Below are positions 41,028-48,402 of a stretch of 64,000 bases of DNA, piece after piece (positions within the stretch are counted from its first letter, which is position 1; the number at the start of each line of letters is the position of its first letter). This stretch comes from a virus: positions 1-64,000 of IMG/VR virus record IMGVR_UViG_3300022916_000007; one strand, written 5' to 3'. Position numbers and translations under genes: made by a program. The notes below the pieces were generated by a model. The model worked only from the letters and a program-made list of their open reading frames with translations. It did not search any database and was not told the origin of the DNA.

Positions 41028-42926
41028 TTATTCAATATCCTCAAATTCTGCGTCAATAATTACCTCACCTCTTTTACTGTTTTCCCCCCTGGCATCGCAA
41101 CTTAGGTCATCATCAGAACAGCCCTGATACATTTCCTTTGAGATGTTGTGGAGAATACTTTCTAACATTTTTTTCTGCTCATTTAAGGCCTCAGACGTGG
41201 TGTCAGAATTCCCCAAAAGCTCCTCAGTGGATTTTATAACATCACCCAATGGGTTGACATAGGCCTTCCCTGAATGCTCTTTAAAAAGGCTCTCAGCAGA
41301 AATTTTTAATGTTTCAAGTTCATTCCTTAAATTGATAATTTCAATTTTTTCCTCATCTTTTACTTTGTTCTCTTCTGCATCATTTTTCATCTTTTCAATT
41401 TCTTCATCAGAAAGCCCACAAGAAGATGTAATTGTAATATCTTTATTTTCTCCAGTCACCTTATCAGTTGCAACAACATTCAAAATGCCATCTGAATTCA
41501 AATTAAATTTAACTTCAATTTGTGGAGTACCTTTTGGGGCAGGTGGAATTCCAATTAAATCAAACTTACCTAAAAGTTTATTATTTGCAGCAATATTTCT
41601 TTCCCCCTGATAGGCAACAATAGATACTGCTGGTTGGTTATTTGCTGCTGTAGAGAAGATCTCCGATTTTACACAAGGGATTGTTGTGTTTCTTTCAATA
41701 ATTCTTGTAAATACTCCACCTAAAGTTTCAATCCCCAAAGACAATGGAGTGACATCCAACAACAAAATATCTTTCACGGCATCGTCACCAGAAAGAACCG
41801 CCCCCTGGATAGCCGCACCCATTGCAACAATTTCATCTGGATTAACACTCTTGTTTGGCTCTTTTCCAAAAAAATCAACCATAATTTTCGTCACTAATGG
41901 AATTCTTGTTGTTCCACCAACAAACAAAACCTCATCTATATCATCAACACTTAGTTTAGCATCTTCCAATGCAATTTTACATGGGACCAAGGCCCTCTCT
42001 AACAATGGCATAATCATTACCTCGAACTTACTCCTACTAAGCTTATAAATAAAATGCTTAGGACCAGTTTCATTTGCTGAAAGGAATGGTAAGTTAACCT
42101 CAGTCTCCAACATTAGGGACAACTCAATCTTCGCCTTCTCCGCTGCCTCTTTTAACCTCTGCATAACCATCTTATCACCAGAGGCATCGATGTTAGTCTG
42201 ATTTTTAAATTCCTCAATAAAATGACCCAACAAAACATTATCTATATCATCACCACCTAAATATGTATCGCCACTTGTTGATAATACCTCAACAATTCCG
42301 CCACCAACTTCAAGTACTGAGAAGTCCGTTGTTCCCCCGCCAATATCAACAACCATAACCTTAAAATCATCTTTTTTATCAACACCATAAGCTAAAGCTG
42401 CCGCTGTCGGCTCATTGATGATCCTTACAACATCCAACCCAGCAATTTCGCCTGCAACCTTTGTTGCCATTCTTTGAGAATCATCAAAATAAGCAGGAAC
42501 GGTAATAACAGCCTTCTCAACCTTTTCCCCAAGATAATCTTCAGCGGCCTTCTTAAGTTTAATTAATATCTTTGAAGAGATCTCTTGTGGTGAATGTTCG
42601 TTATCATCATAAACAATTTTTGTTGAACCATTGCTGTTTTCAAAGACAGAATATGATAAGTTTTTTAACTCACCCTTAATATCTTTATACCTTCTACCAA
42701 TCAACCTTTTTACTGAATAAATTGTAGATTCCGGGTGAACAACTCCAGCCCTTTTTGCTGATATCCCAACTGAACCGTCACTTAAACTAACAACTGATGG
42801 TGTTGTTCTATCGCCCTCTTGATTAATAATAATGCTTGTCTTGCCTGCTTCCATCACCGCAATTGCAGATCGAGAAGTCCCAAGATCAATGCCAACAATT
42901 TTATTTTTAATATTATCACTTCCCAT
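41028..42926 (-). CDS. dnaK: Hsp70 chaperone DnaK (632 aa)
   Basis: ATG 42926 follows GGGGGAAATGGTT; the frame opens five codons earlier. NBD motifs GIDLGTSRSAIAV, NEPTAAALAYG and VVDIGGGTTDFSVLEVGG are present, as is the substrate-binding domain (LLLDVTPLSLGIETLGG). The helical lid is full length, but the C-terminal tail ends VIIDAEFEDIE with the EEVD-like acidic end typical of DnaK. It may aid folding or assembly of virion proteins or hijack the host DnaJ/GrpE cycle. No dnaJ or grpE is seen here. Confidence 0.95.
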   Translation of the reverse strand: MGSDNIKNKIVGIDLGTSRSAIAVMEAGKTSIIINQEGDRTTPSVVSLSDGSVGISAKRAGVVHPESTIYSVKRLIGRRYKDIKGELKNLSYSVFENSNGSTKIVYDDNEHSPQEISSKILIKLKKAAEDYLGEKVEKAVITVPAYFDDSQRMATKVAGEIAGLDVVRIINEPTAAALAYGVDKKDDFKVMVVDIGGGTTDFSVLEVGGGIVEVLSTSGDTYLGGDDIDNVLLGHFIEEFKNQTNIDASGDKMVMQRLKEAAEKAKIELSLMLETEVNLPFLSANETGPKHFIYKLSRSKFEVMIMPLLERALVPCKIALEDAKLSVDDIDEVLFVGGTTRIPLVTKIMVDFFGKEPNKSVNPDEIVAMGAAIQGAVLSGDDAVKDILLLDVTPLSLGIETLGGVFTRIIERNTTIPCVKSEIFSTAANNQPAVSIVAYQGERNIAANNKLLGKFDLIGIPPAPKGTPQIEVKFNLNSDGILNVVATDKVTGENKDITITSSCGLSDEEIEKMKNDAEENKVKDEEKIEIINLRNELETLKISAESLFKEHSGKAYVNPLGDVIKSTEELLGNSDTTSEALNEQKKMLESILHNISKEMYQGCSDDDLSCDARGENSKRGEVIIDAEFEDIE

Positions 42927-43203
42927 AACCATTTCCCCCATTTAAATAATAAAGTTTCTGTATGTTCCTCTTATTTATGAACCAATTTGTATTGTCTATT
43001 TTAGAAAACACAACATTATATATATTTTTAGTTAAAAACTTAAAGCTAAAATAGTTACCATGACATTCTTTATATAACAAAGCTATATTATTATAAAGCA
43101 AGTCTCCCTGTTTATTAATTAGTACAACATATACTGGAAGCCCTTCTCTGCCTTCTTCAGTAATATAAGTGAAAACTAACCCTTTGTCAAGATTATATTT
43201 CAT
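42916..43203 (-). CDS. Hypothetical protein, possibly a diverged GDxVW member (95 aa)
   Basis: MKYNLDKGLVFTYITEEGREGLPVYVVLINKQG has Y-N-L-D-K-G-L-V-F where K-x-G-D-x-V-W is expected, and V-Y-V-V-L-I. The C-terminal half (NTNWFINKRNIQKLYYL) is like the W-I ends of true members. Assignment is weak. It overlaps DnaK's start. Confidence 0.6.
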   Translation of the reverse strand: MKYNLDKGLVFTYITEEGREGLPVYVVLINKQGDLLYNNIALLYKECHGNYFSFKFLTKNIYNVVFSKIDNTNWFINKRNIQKLYYLNGGNGYGK

Positions 43204-43534
43204 TTTTTGCTTCAGTATTGATAAATAATATTAACCCATCATTCTTAACGTGTAAACTCTTAAGCCCAATGAGCTTTTTTAATCGGCTTTCTGGCAACTT
43301 AAATGTTTCAATTATAACAACAACATCTTCTTCTCCCTTTTCACCAAGCAGCCTTTTTAATATAACTGGGCCAACATAATTGAATTGATCGTTTGTTAAC
43401 TTATACTTCAAATTAACAAAAGCAACCTCTTGTTTAATTATATCAAATTTGAATCCTGCTATAAAGAACATTTCAAATTGTTTTCTTTTTTGAATTAAAT
43501 GGCCAAAGTTAGTTTCAATTTTTATATATTTCAT
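43193..43534 (-). CDS. GDxVW-like protein (113 aa)
   Basis: Only the second motif is intact: YKLTNDQFNYVGPVILKRLLG (about residue 52). It is preceded by IIKQEVAFVNLKYKL where G-D-x-V-W would be. The end is LKSLHVKNDGLILFINTEAK. It overlaps both neighbours. Confidence 0.68.
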   Translation of the reverse strand: MKYIKIETNFGHLIQKRKQFEMFFIAGFKFDIIKQEVAFVNLKYKLTNDQFNYVGPVILKRLLGEKGEEDVVVIIETFKLPESRLKKLIGLKSLHVKNDGLILFINTEAKNEI

Positions 43535-43917
43535 CTTTCAAACCAATCAACATCAGAACATAAAGTTATTTTGTCACCCTTCCTATTTATAAACCAACCC
43601 GAAACTATTCTTTCTGCACCAACAAACTTGGGGAAAGTATATGTAAAAAAAGCCATTTGTTCTTTAGGGTTAAATTTACTAACAAAAATAACTTTTCGTC
43701 TAACGACTGGCCCAACATAAATTATTTTATTTGCGGCAAAATTATCATATGCATAACGATCAAAGAATACTCTTGAAAACTTTAATGATTGTCCACCACC
43801 AATAAATTGCCAACTTAACGATTTGCAATGATAATGAAATGTTCGTCTAGATATTTCTTTAGATGTGCTGTTTGTAAAGTACAAATCAATCATATCTCTA
43901 CCTTTTCCAAAACCCAA
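43531..43917 (-). CDS. GDxVW-like protein (128 aa)
   Basis: NKIIYVGPVVRRKVIFVSKFNPKEQ carries the second motif at about residue 65; the first is replaced by FIGGGQSLKFSRVFF. The C-terminus has IVSGWFINRKGDKITLC with W-F-I. It seems related to the 43193-43534 protein. Confidence 0.68.
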   Translation of the reverse strand: MGFGKGRDMIDLYFTNSTSKEISRRTFHYHCKSLSWQFIGGGQSLKFSRVFFDRYAYDNFAANKIIYVGPVVRRKVIFVSKFNPKEQMAFFTYTFPKFVGAERIVSGWFINRKGDKITLCSDVDWFER

Positions 43918-44171
43918 CTTTCAGGAATCTGACAACCACCAATTTCTAATCTATCAACAATTAACTTGTTAGCAAAAACAATATCATAATCCCAGGGGTT
44001 CCATGTAGACTGTTCAGAAATAATAGCAAGACCTTTGACAGCCCTTTTAAAGCTTAATAAAAAATGATTATTAATTAAAGCTTGATAATCAGTAAGCTCC
44101 GCAACTTCTTTTAGTGGAATCTGATACCAAATAACATCGCCAGCTTTATACTTTTTATTTTTTTTCATCAA
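43890..44171 (-). CDS. GDxVW family protein (93 aa)
   Basis: KKYKAGDVIWYQIPLKEV, then, after a 23-residue insert, AVKGLAIISEQS, then WDYDIVFANKLIV and the end ESWVLEKVEI. All three signatures are present. It overlaps the next gene by 28 bases. Confidence 0.85.
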   Translation of the reverse strand: MMKKNKKYKAGDVIWYQIPLKEVAELTDYQALINNHFLLSFKRAVKGLAIISEQSTWNPWDYDIVFANKLIVDRLEIGGCQIPESWVLEKVEI

Positions 44172-44408
44172 TCAGCCTTCTATAATGTCCTTAATTGCAT
44201 CTTCCGAAACAAGACACATATATTCATCTTTGGAATAAAACCCAAGATATAAAGCTTGTTGTTTCATTGACGTATCTTTGAAAATAATCATTAATGGCCC
44301 AACAAAATCTCGATAAACATAATGATCACCCAATGAAAAACCTACCCTTCCATCAACCCAACATAACTTTCTAATTTCATTACTATAAAATTTCAAAACT
44401 GTTCCCAA
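44172..44408 (-). CDS. GDxVW family protein (78 aa)
   Basis: IRKLCWVDGRVGFSLGDHYVYRDFVGPLMIIFKDT gives L-C-W-V and D-F-V-G-P-L-M-I-I. G-D is moved after the W. It ends LVSEDAIKDIIEG. Its start overlaps the small gene 44393-44536. Confidence 0.78.
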   Translation of the reverse strand: MGTVLKFYSNEIRKLCWVDGRVGFSLGDHYVYRDFVGPLMIIFKDTSMKQQALYLGFYSKDEYMCLVSEDAIKDIIEG

Positions 44409-44536
44409 ACATCATCTGAGGCCCATGTGTTTTCACCGTAACGATCTTCTATGTCTTGCTTTTGTACTTCCTTATTGTTGTCCCAATCAACAGAACCAAT
44501 AAACTCACAAACCATTTTTTCATTGATACTTTCCAT
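44393..44536 (-). CDS. Small acidic hypothetical protein (47 aa)
   Basis: ATG 44536 follows AAAAGGAAGGGACAA, a strong ribosome site, 36 bases after the -10 box of the early promoter. It encodes MESINEKMVCEFIGSVDWD and ends DDVWEQF. It is too short for ordinary cut-offs but has promoter, ribosome site and a 16-base overlap with the next gene. Confidence 0.72.
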   Translation of the reverse strand: MESINEKMVCEFIGSVDWDNNKEVQKQDIEDRYGENTWASDDVWEQF

Positions 44537-44571
44537 TTGTCCCTTCCTTTTAAATATCAATCAATAAAACC

Positions 44572-44602
44572 TTTATACCACAACCAACCCTGTTTGTTAA
44601 CC
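44572..44602 (-). promoter_or_regulatory. Early-type promoter for the 44536-down genes
   Basis: The minus strand reads GGTTAACAAA, ten bases, then TGTGGTATAAAG. It lies just after the stop of 44608-44946. Confidence 0.82.
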
Positions 44603-44607
44603 ATAAG

Positions 44608-44946
44608 TCACAAATCAATTCTAAAAAGAGGGTTGTCAAAAAGAGTTGGCAACAACCTTGCAATAATTAAACATAACCATTCAGCATTTCTGAGGTTGTT
44701 CAAAAAGTCTTCTTCAACCATTTTTTCAGTCCAATTATTATTTTTTTCCATAATTTCCCAATTAATATGACTTGAGTTAGCCCACCTGTCAAAATACTTC
44801 GCTGATCCCATTGAAACAGTATCTCCTTTACCTTCCTTATAAAGAATTCGAACAATATGATGTTTGTTACTATAACCAATACCATCATCATATTGCCAGT
44901 CTATCTTATATCCTTTCTTTTTAAAAATGTGCTTAAAATGTTTCAT
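44608..44946 (-). CDS. Hypothetical protein (112 aa)
   Basis: MKHFKHIFKKKGYKIDWQY then HHIVRILYKEGKGD, helical C-terminal half (WTEKMVEEDFLNNL). AAAAGGAATAAATA precedes the ATG. It has no GDxVW motif although it closes a GDxVW array. Not recognised. Confidence 0.72.
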   Translation of the reverse strand: MKHFKHIFKKKGYKIDWQYDDGIGYSNKHHIVRILYKEGKGDTVSMGSAKYFDRWANSSHINWEIMEKNNNWTEKMVEEDFLNNLRNAEWLCLIIARLLPTLFDNPLFRIDL

Positions 44947-45181
44947 TATTTATTCCTTTTGTGCAATCTGCTTTGGCTATTCCATATATATGCTCCCCAA
45001 ACTTAATAATATATTCATAATAATTACCACATTTGCCAGGAAATCTTGGGTGATAAACAATTCCTACTCCTGAAAATGATTGCCACCTATAAAACCCAAG
45101 AACGCCATTAAAGCTAACAATATAACAACTAGCCCAAACAATATCACCTTTTCTATGTCTAAACATTAATTTTTTTGTCAA
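44933..45181 (-). CDS. GDxVW family protein (82 aa)
   Basis: MFRHRKGDIVWASCYIVSF, then SFSGVGIVYHPRFPGK. It ends GIAKADCTKGINNETF, without the W-I tail. It is last of a five-gene array 46174-44933. Confidence 0.83.
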   Translation of the reverse strand: MTKKLMFRHRKGDIVWASCYIVSFNGVLGFYRWQSFSGVGIVYHPRFPGKCGNYYEYIIKFGEHIYGIAKADCTKGINNETF

Positions 45182-45371
45182 TATCTTTCTCCGTTATTGC
45201 TACCCAACGACCAGACAGCAACCCAACCCAAGAAACTAGATATTTTTTAGAACCATTTATGTAACTTTGTTGAATAATAGCAAGACCTGACATCGTTATG
45301 AACTTCCCTGCACACATATGCTGATAGTTGTTAATCCACACAATATCACCAATTTTATATTTATAAGTCAT
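45159..45371 (-). CDS. GDxVW family protein (70 aa)
   Basis: MTYKYKIGDIVWINNYQHM, then KFITMSGLAIIQQSY, then RWVAITEKDIDKKINV. The first 14 codons are nearly identical in DNA to those of 45630 and 45875. It joins the previous gene through the junction GTAAAATGACTTATAAATA. Confidence 0.87.
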   Translation of the reverse strand: MTYKYKIGDIVWINNYQHMCAGKFITMSGLAIIQQSYINGSKKYLVSWVGLLSGRWVAITEKDIDKKINV

Positions 45372-45643
45372 TTTACTTTCCCTTTAACCCACTCTTTGAC
45401 AATAGCCCACTCTTTAAGTTTTTTAGTGCCATATTCAAGACTAAAACCAATAGGCAATGAAATGACATAATCCCAAGAACCAAATTTATTGTTATGAGAA
45501 TATACCTCAAAAATAACAGCAACAAAGGTACAACCACCCTTTTTTACAACTGCATGTCCTTTACAATTTTCATTTTTAACATTTCTTAAGTTTGGAATTT
45601 TAACCCAAACAATATCACCAACTTTATATTTATAAATTTTCAT
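45368..45643 (-). CDS. GDxVW family protein (91 aa)
   Basis: MKIYKYKVGDIVWVKIPNL, NCKGHAVVKKGGC, then AIVKEWVKGKVK. The C-terminal EYGTKKLKEWAIVKEW is close to the 46174-45875 end. All three signatures are present. Confidence 0.87.
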   Translation of the reverse strand: MKIYKYKVGDIVWVKIPNLRNVKNENCKGHAVVKKGGCTFVAVIFEVYSHNNKFGSWDYVISLPIGFSLEYGTKKLKEWAIVKEWVKGKVK

Positions 45644-45878
45644 TTATTAAACCTTTTATTTGGCTTTCTCCAATAATACTAAGACCTTCATATACCCCAA
45701 CAGGCAATCTGACTACATATACAATCCCCCTTATATCATGATCATATTTTCCTGACAATCCACAACTAACAATGCTTACTGGTCCAGTATAAAAAGAATA
45801 GCTGCCTTTTCTTGGCCAATAAAAAGCCTCTTTAACCCATACAATATCACCAATTTCATATTTGTATTTATAAGTCAT
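45630..45878 (-). CDS. GDxVW family protein (82 aa)
   Basis: MTYKYKYEIGDIVWVKEAFYWP (two extra residues in the head), SFYTGPVSIVSCG, VVRLPVGVYEGLSI. It ends QIKGLINENL rather than W-I. A ribosome site is scarcely visible beyond the AATAAAA of the junction. Confidence 0.86.
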   Translation of the reverse strand: MTYKYKYEIGDIVWVKEAFYWPRKGSYSFYTGPVSIVSCGLSGKYDHDIRGIVYVVRLPVGVYEGLSIIGESQIKGLINENL

Positions 45879-46174
45879 TTTATTTTTCTATCAATCCATT
45901 CTTCGGCAATAGACCATTTATATTTTTCATCAACAGCAGACAAGTTGTTAAGCTCAAGCGGGAATAGCAATGAAAGCTCAACATTATAATGCCAACCTGA
46001 GATATTATTATTATTATTTAAACCGTTTTGATTTAATACTTTGCTGACTCTTCCTAGACAACTGCAACCACCACAGGCAGCAATAAAATGTTTATTATGT
46101 TTTCTATTTTTAATGTCCTTTGCTGGTGGAATTTTAACCCATACAATATCACCAACTTTATATTTATGTGACAT
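45875..46174 (-). CDS. GDxVW family protein (99 aa)
   Basis: MSHKYKVGDIVWVKIPPAKD, then a cysteine-containing insert (FIAACGGCSCLGRV), NVELSLLFPLELNN and the end IAEEWIDRKIK. GAGGAGTTATAAATA precedes the ATG. The usual GPAII is replaced by CLGRVSKVL. Confidence 0.85.
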   Translation of the reverse strand: MSHKYKVGDIVWVKIPPAKDIKNRKHNKHFIAACGGCSCLGRVSKVLNQNGLNNNNNISGWHYNVELSLLFPLELNNLSAVDEKYKWSIAEEWIDRKIK

Positions 46175-46177
46175 TAT

Positions 46178-46537
46178 TTATAACTCCTCAAATTTAATTA
46201 CCAGATATATATTATTTATTGTTCTCATGAACCTTATTTTATTTTTCCCTCCCATTATTATTACTAGGCCTGTATATTCATTTGATACCAGGAAATTATT
46301 ATTGTGCAACTTCCCTTTGGTGTCATAATAAAATTGCCCATTGAGATAACATTCTTTATATCCATCAGGATGTTCATAAGCAGGGCCATCTTCTCGATGA
46401 CACTCCCCATTTAGATACCATCCTTTTGTTCCACTATGATGCTCAGCAGCAGGACCATCTTCTCGATGCAACTTTCCATTTAGATACCAATGTTTTGTTC
46501 CACTAGGATATTCTGTCATCATTGATTTGTTGAACAT
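46178..46537 (-). CDS. WYLNG repeat protein (119 aa)
   Basis: Repeats HWYLNGKLHREDGPAAE, GWYLNGECHREDGPAYE and ECYLNGQFYYD are followed by the constant C-terminal domain (KLHNNNFLVSN, GLVIIMGG, RFMRTINN). Its leader matches those of the copies at 2468 and 3814, 40 kb away. It heads the five-gene GDxVW array 46174-44933. Confidence 0.88.
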   Translation of the reverse strand: MFNKSMMTEYPSGTKHWYLNGKLHREDGPAAEHHSGTKGWYLNGECHREDGPAYEHPDGYKECYLNGQFYYDTKGKLHNNNFLVSNEYTGLVIIMGGKNKIRFMRTINNIYLVIKFEEL

Positions 46538-46561
46538 TAGCCCTCCTTTTCAACTGACAAC

Positions 46562-46592
46562 AATATACCACAACAAGGTTCATTTGTTAACC
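46562..46592 (-). promoter_or_regulatory. Early-type promoter for the 46537-44608 operon
   Basis: The minus strand reads GGTTAACAAA, ten bases, then TGTGGTATATTG, followed by the same TTGTCAGTTGAAA leader as at 2443 and 3789. Confidence 0.85.
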
Positions 46593-46639
46593 TACAACTG
46601 AAATATATTTTAAAAAAATTGTAATTTAAGGGTATTTAA

Positions 46640-46699
46640 TTAAGATTTGAACCATTCAAGAAAATCAGATTCCCATATGACGACAAAATTTAAATAAGC
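46640..46699 (-). pseudogene. Possible endonuclease 3' remnant
   Basis: Just after recA the minus strand reads AYLNFVVIWESDFLEWFKS to a stop at 46640. The V-V-I-W-E-S-D ending is like the C-terminus of Vsr/EDxHD-type phage endonucleases. No start or upstream domain is present. Weak. Confidence 0.25.
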
Positions 46700-46717
46700 T
46701 ATTTTTTTGTTATTTTT

Positions 46718-48379
46718 TTAATTTTCTAAGATTTGATCTGCCAAAGCAGACACTTCAAGGTAGGAATCTGGGTTTATTTCAAACTCTTCAGGGTTGCCAA
46801 GTTTTCTAACACAAGATTGATCAATTAATTCTTCGATCATTTCAGGATATACATTGATTATCTTTTCTTTAAATTCTTTCTTCCTGAAGCTTTCATTTAA
46901 AAGAATGTTGCCTTTCTGATCTTTTGCAACCACTTTACTCCAAGCGCTAGCAGAAAAATTAACAATACATTCTTTATCATTAATAGTATAAGTTAAGTTT
47001 TCAGCCTTAGCCAAAGTATCAAATATTTGTTCACTCTCTTCAATTCCAACGTTAAACATAATATTAAAGCCAGCAGTCTTAAATGGGATAGATACTTTAT
47101 TTTTAATAACCTTGGCCTTAACACCAACCCCAATTTGATCATCTTTGCCTTTATCACCAAGCACTTTGCCATCTCTTAACAATTTAATCCGTGTGCTAGA
47201 GTGATAGGGTATCGCTTTGCCCCCAAACGATACCATACTATCACCATAAACCACACCAATCTTTGACTTTAATTGATTAGTAAATACCATTGTAACCTTT
47301 TCTGAACCGATCATCTGTGTAATTTTTCTAAGACTTTGAGCAATCACTTTTGCAGCAGCAGCCATAAACTTATCATCATGTTCACCATCCAACTCTGCTT
47401 TTGTAGGAGTTCCAGCAACGGAGTCCCAAACAATTGTCACAGGCTTATTTTTACCTATTGTTCTTATCTTTTTAATAACTTGCTCAATTGTGCTAAACAC
47501 ATCTTCAATATGATTAGGTTGTGCATACACAAAACCCTTTAAATTAATACCAAGTCTTTTAAGTAGCTCAGGACTGGTTGCATTTTCAGTATCCAACAAA
47601 ACTCCAATACCACCTTTCTTTTGGGTTGATTTTAATAACTCTATGGCTAATAAACTTTTTCCTGTGTTGTGATTTTTTATTCCATTTGCCCAATAACAAT
47701 GCTCTTCATGATCAACTTCAATGTCATAAATCTCATGTTTTCCAATTGATTCAATTGATATAATTTTTTGAGGACCAGTAACTGTAGATATTTTATCACT
47801 GATGTCTAAATCTTTTGCACAAACCCAACCAACTTCATTCTCATTTTCACAAAACAACAAGTGATCACCAGTACATTCAATAAACCTTTTATCCTTAACA
47901 ACAACCTTAATAGCATGTAGTTTCCCTTTCTCAACAAACCTTTTTACAGGAATAAAACCATAAGGAGAGTCAACACAAACACTTCTACCACTCTCTAACA
48001 TTTCTTTAATATCAACAATCTTAACTATTTTTTTTACATCTCCATCAGTAGAGACTCTAATAGCGGAACGTCCAGTGATACAACTTTCCTCACCGACAAT
48101 CTCAGTTAATCTTCCAACAGGCACACCTCCACCTTTTTTATTTGCAATTGCATAATCAAGCAACGTACTTCCTGTTGAAATAAACTCTTTAATATCAGTT
48201 GGGCTTTCTTCGAACCCAAGGGAATAAGCTATTTTTGTTTTTGAGCTTTTATTAATTTCTTCAATTAATTCTTTTGAGATTTCACTAATAATTTTGTCAT
48301 TCTCTTTTGATTTTTCAATAAACTTCTTTTTTTGCTCTTCTTCTTTTTTTTCTTTATTAGTTTCTTTTTTTGTTACCAT
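46718..48379 (-). CDS. recA: RecA/UvsX recombinase with an intein (553 aa; 414 after splicing)
   Basis: The host protein has ISTGSTLLDYAIAN and PVGRLTEIVGEES, and after the intein TGKSLLAIELL restores the Walker A site GEESTGKS. GVLLDTENATSPELLKRLG is the next conserved block, and VMVFTNQLKSKIGVV with GGKAIPYHSSTRIKL the L2 region. It promotes strand exchange for replication and recombination. The N-terminal 30 residues are a lysine/glutamate tract. The C-terminal 100 residues are more divergent. The intein occupies residues 100-238. Confidence 0.93.
   Translation of the reverse strand: MVTKKETNKEKKEEEQKKKFIEKSKENDKIISEISKELIEEINKSSKTKIAYSLGFEESPTDIKEFISTGSTLLDYAIANKKGGGVPVGRLTEIVGEESCITGRSAIRVSTDGDVKKIVKIVDIKEMLESGRSVCVDSPYGFIPVKRFVEKGKLHAIKVVVKDKRFIECTGDHLLFCENENEVGWVCAKDLDISDKISTVTGPQKIISIESIGKHEIYDIEVDHEEHCYWANGIKNHNTGKSLLAIELLKSTQKKGGIGVLLDTENATSPELLKRLGINLKGFVYAQPNHIEDVFSTIEQVIKKIRTIGKNKPVTIVWDSVAGTPTKAELDGEHDDKFMAAAAKVIAQSLRKITQMIGSEKVTMVFTNQLKSKIGVVYGDSMVSFGGKAIPYHSSTRIKLLRDGKVLGDKGKDDQIGVGVKAKVIKNKVSIPFKTAGFNIMFNVGIEESEQIFDTLAKAENLTYTINDKECIVNFSASAWSKVVAKDQKGNILLNESFRKKEFKEKIINVYPEMIEELIDQSCVRKLGNPEEFEINPDSYLEVSALADQILEN
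47666..48082 (-). other. Mini-intein in recA (139 aa)
   Basis: It starts C100 (CITGRSAIRVSTDG), has block B FIECTGDHLLF, and ends YWANGIKNHN at 238 followed by T239. It splits the P-loop between S99 and T239. No endonuclease domain is seen. Threonine as the +1 residue is one of the allowed nucleophiles. Confidence 0.92.
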
Positions 48380-48402
48380 GTTTGCACACTACTCCATTGC
48401 AA

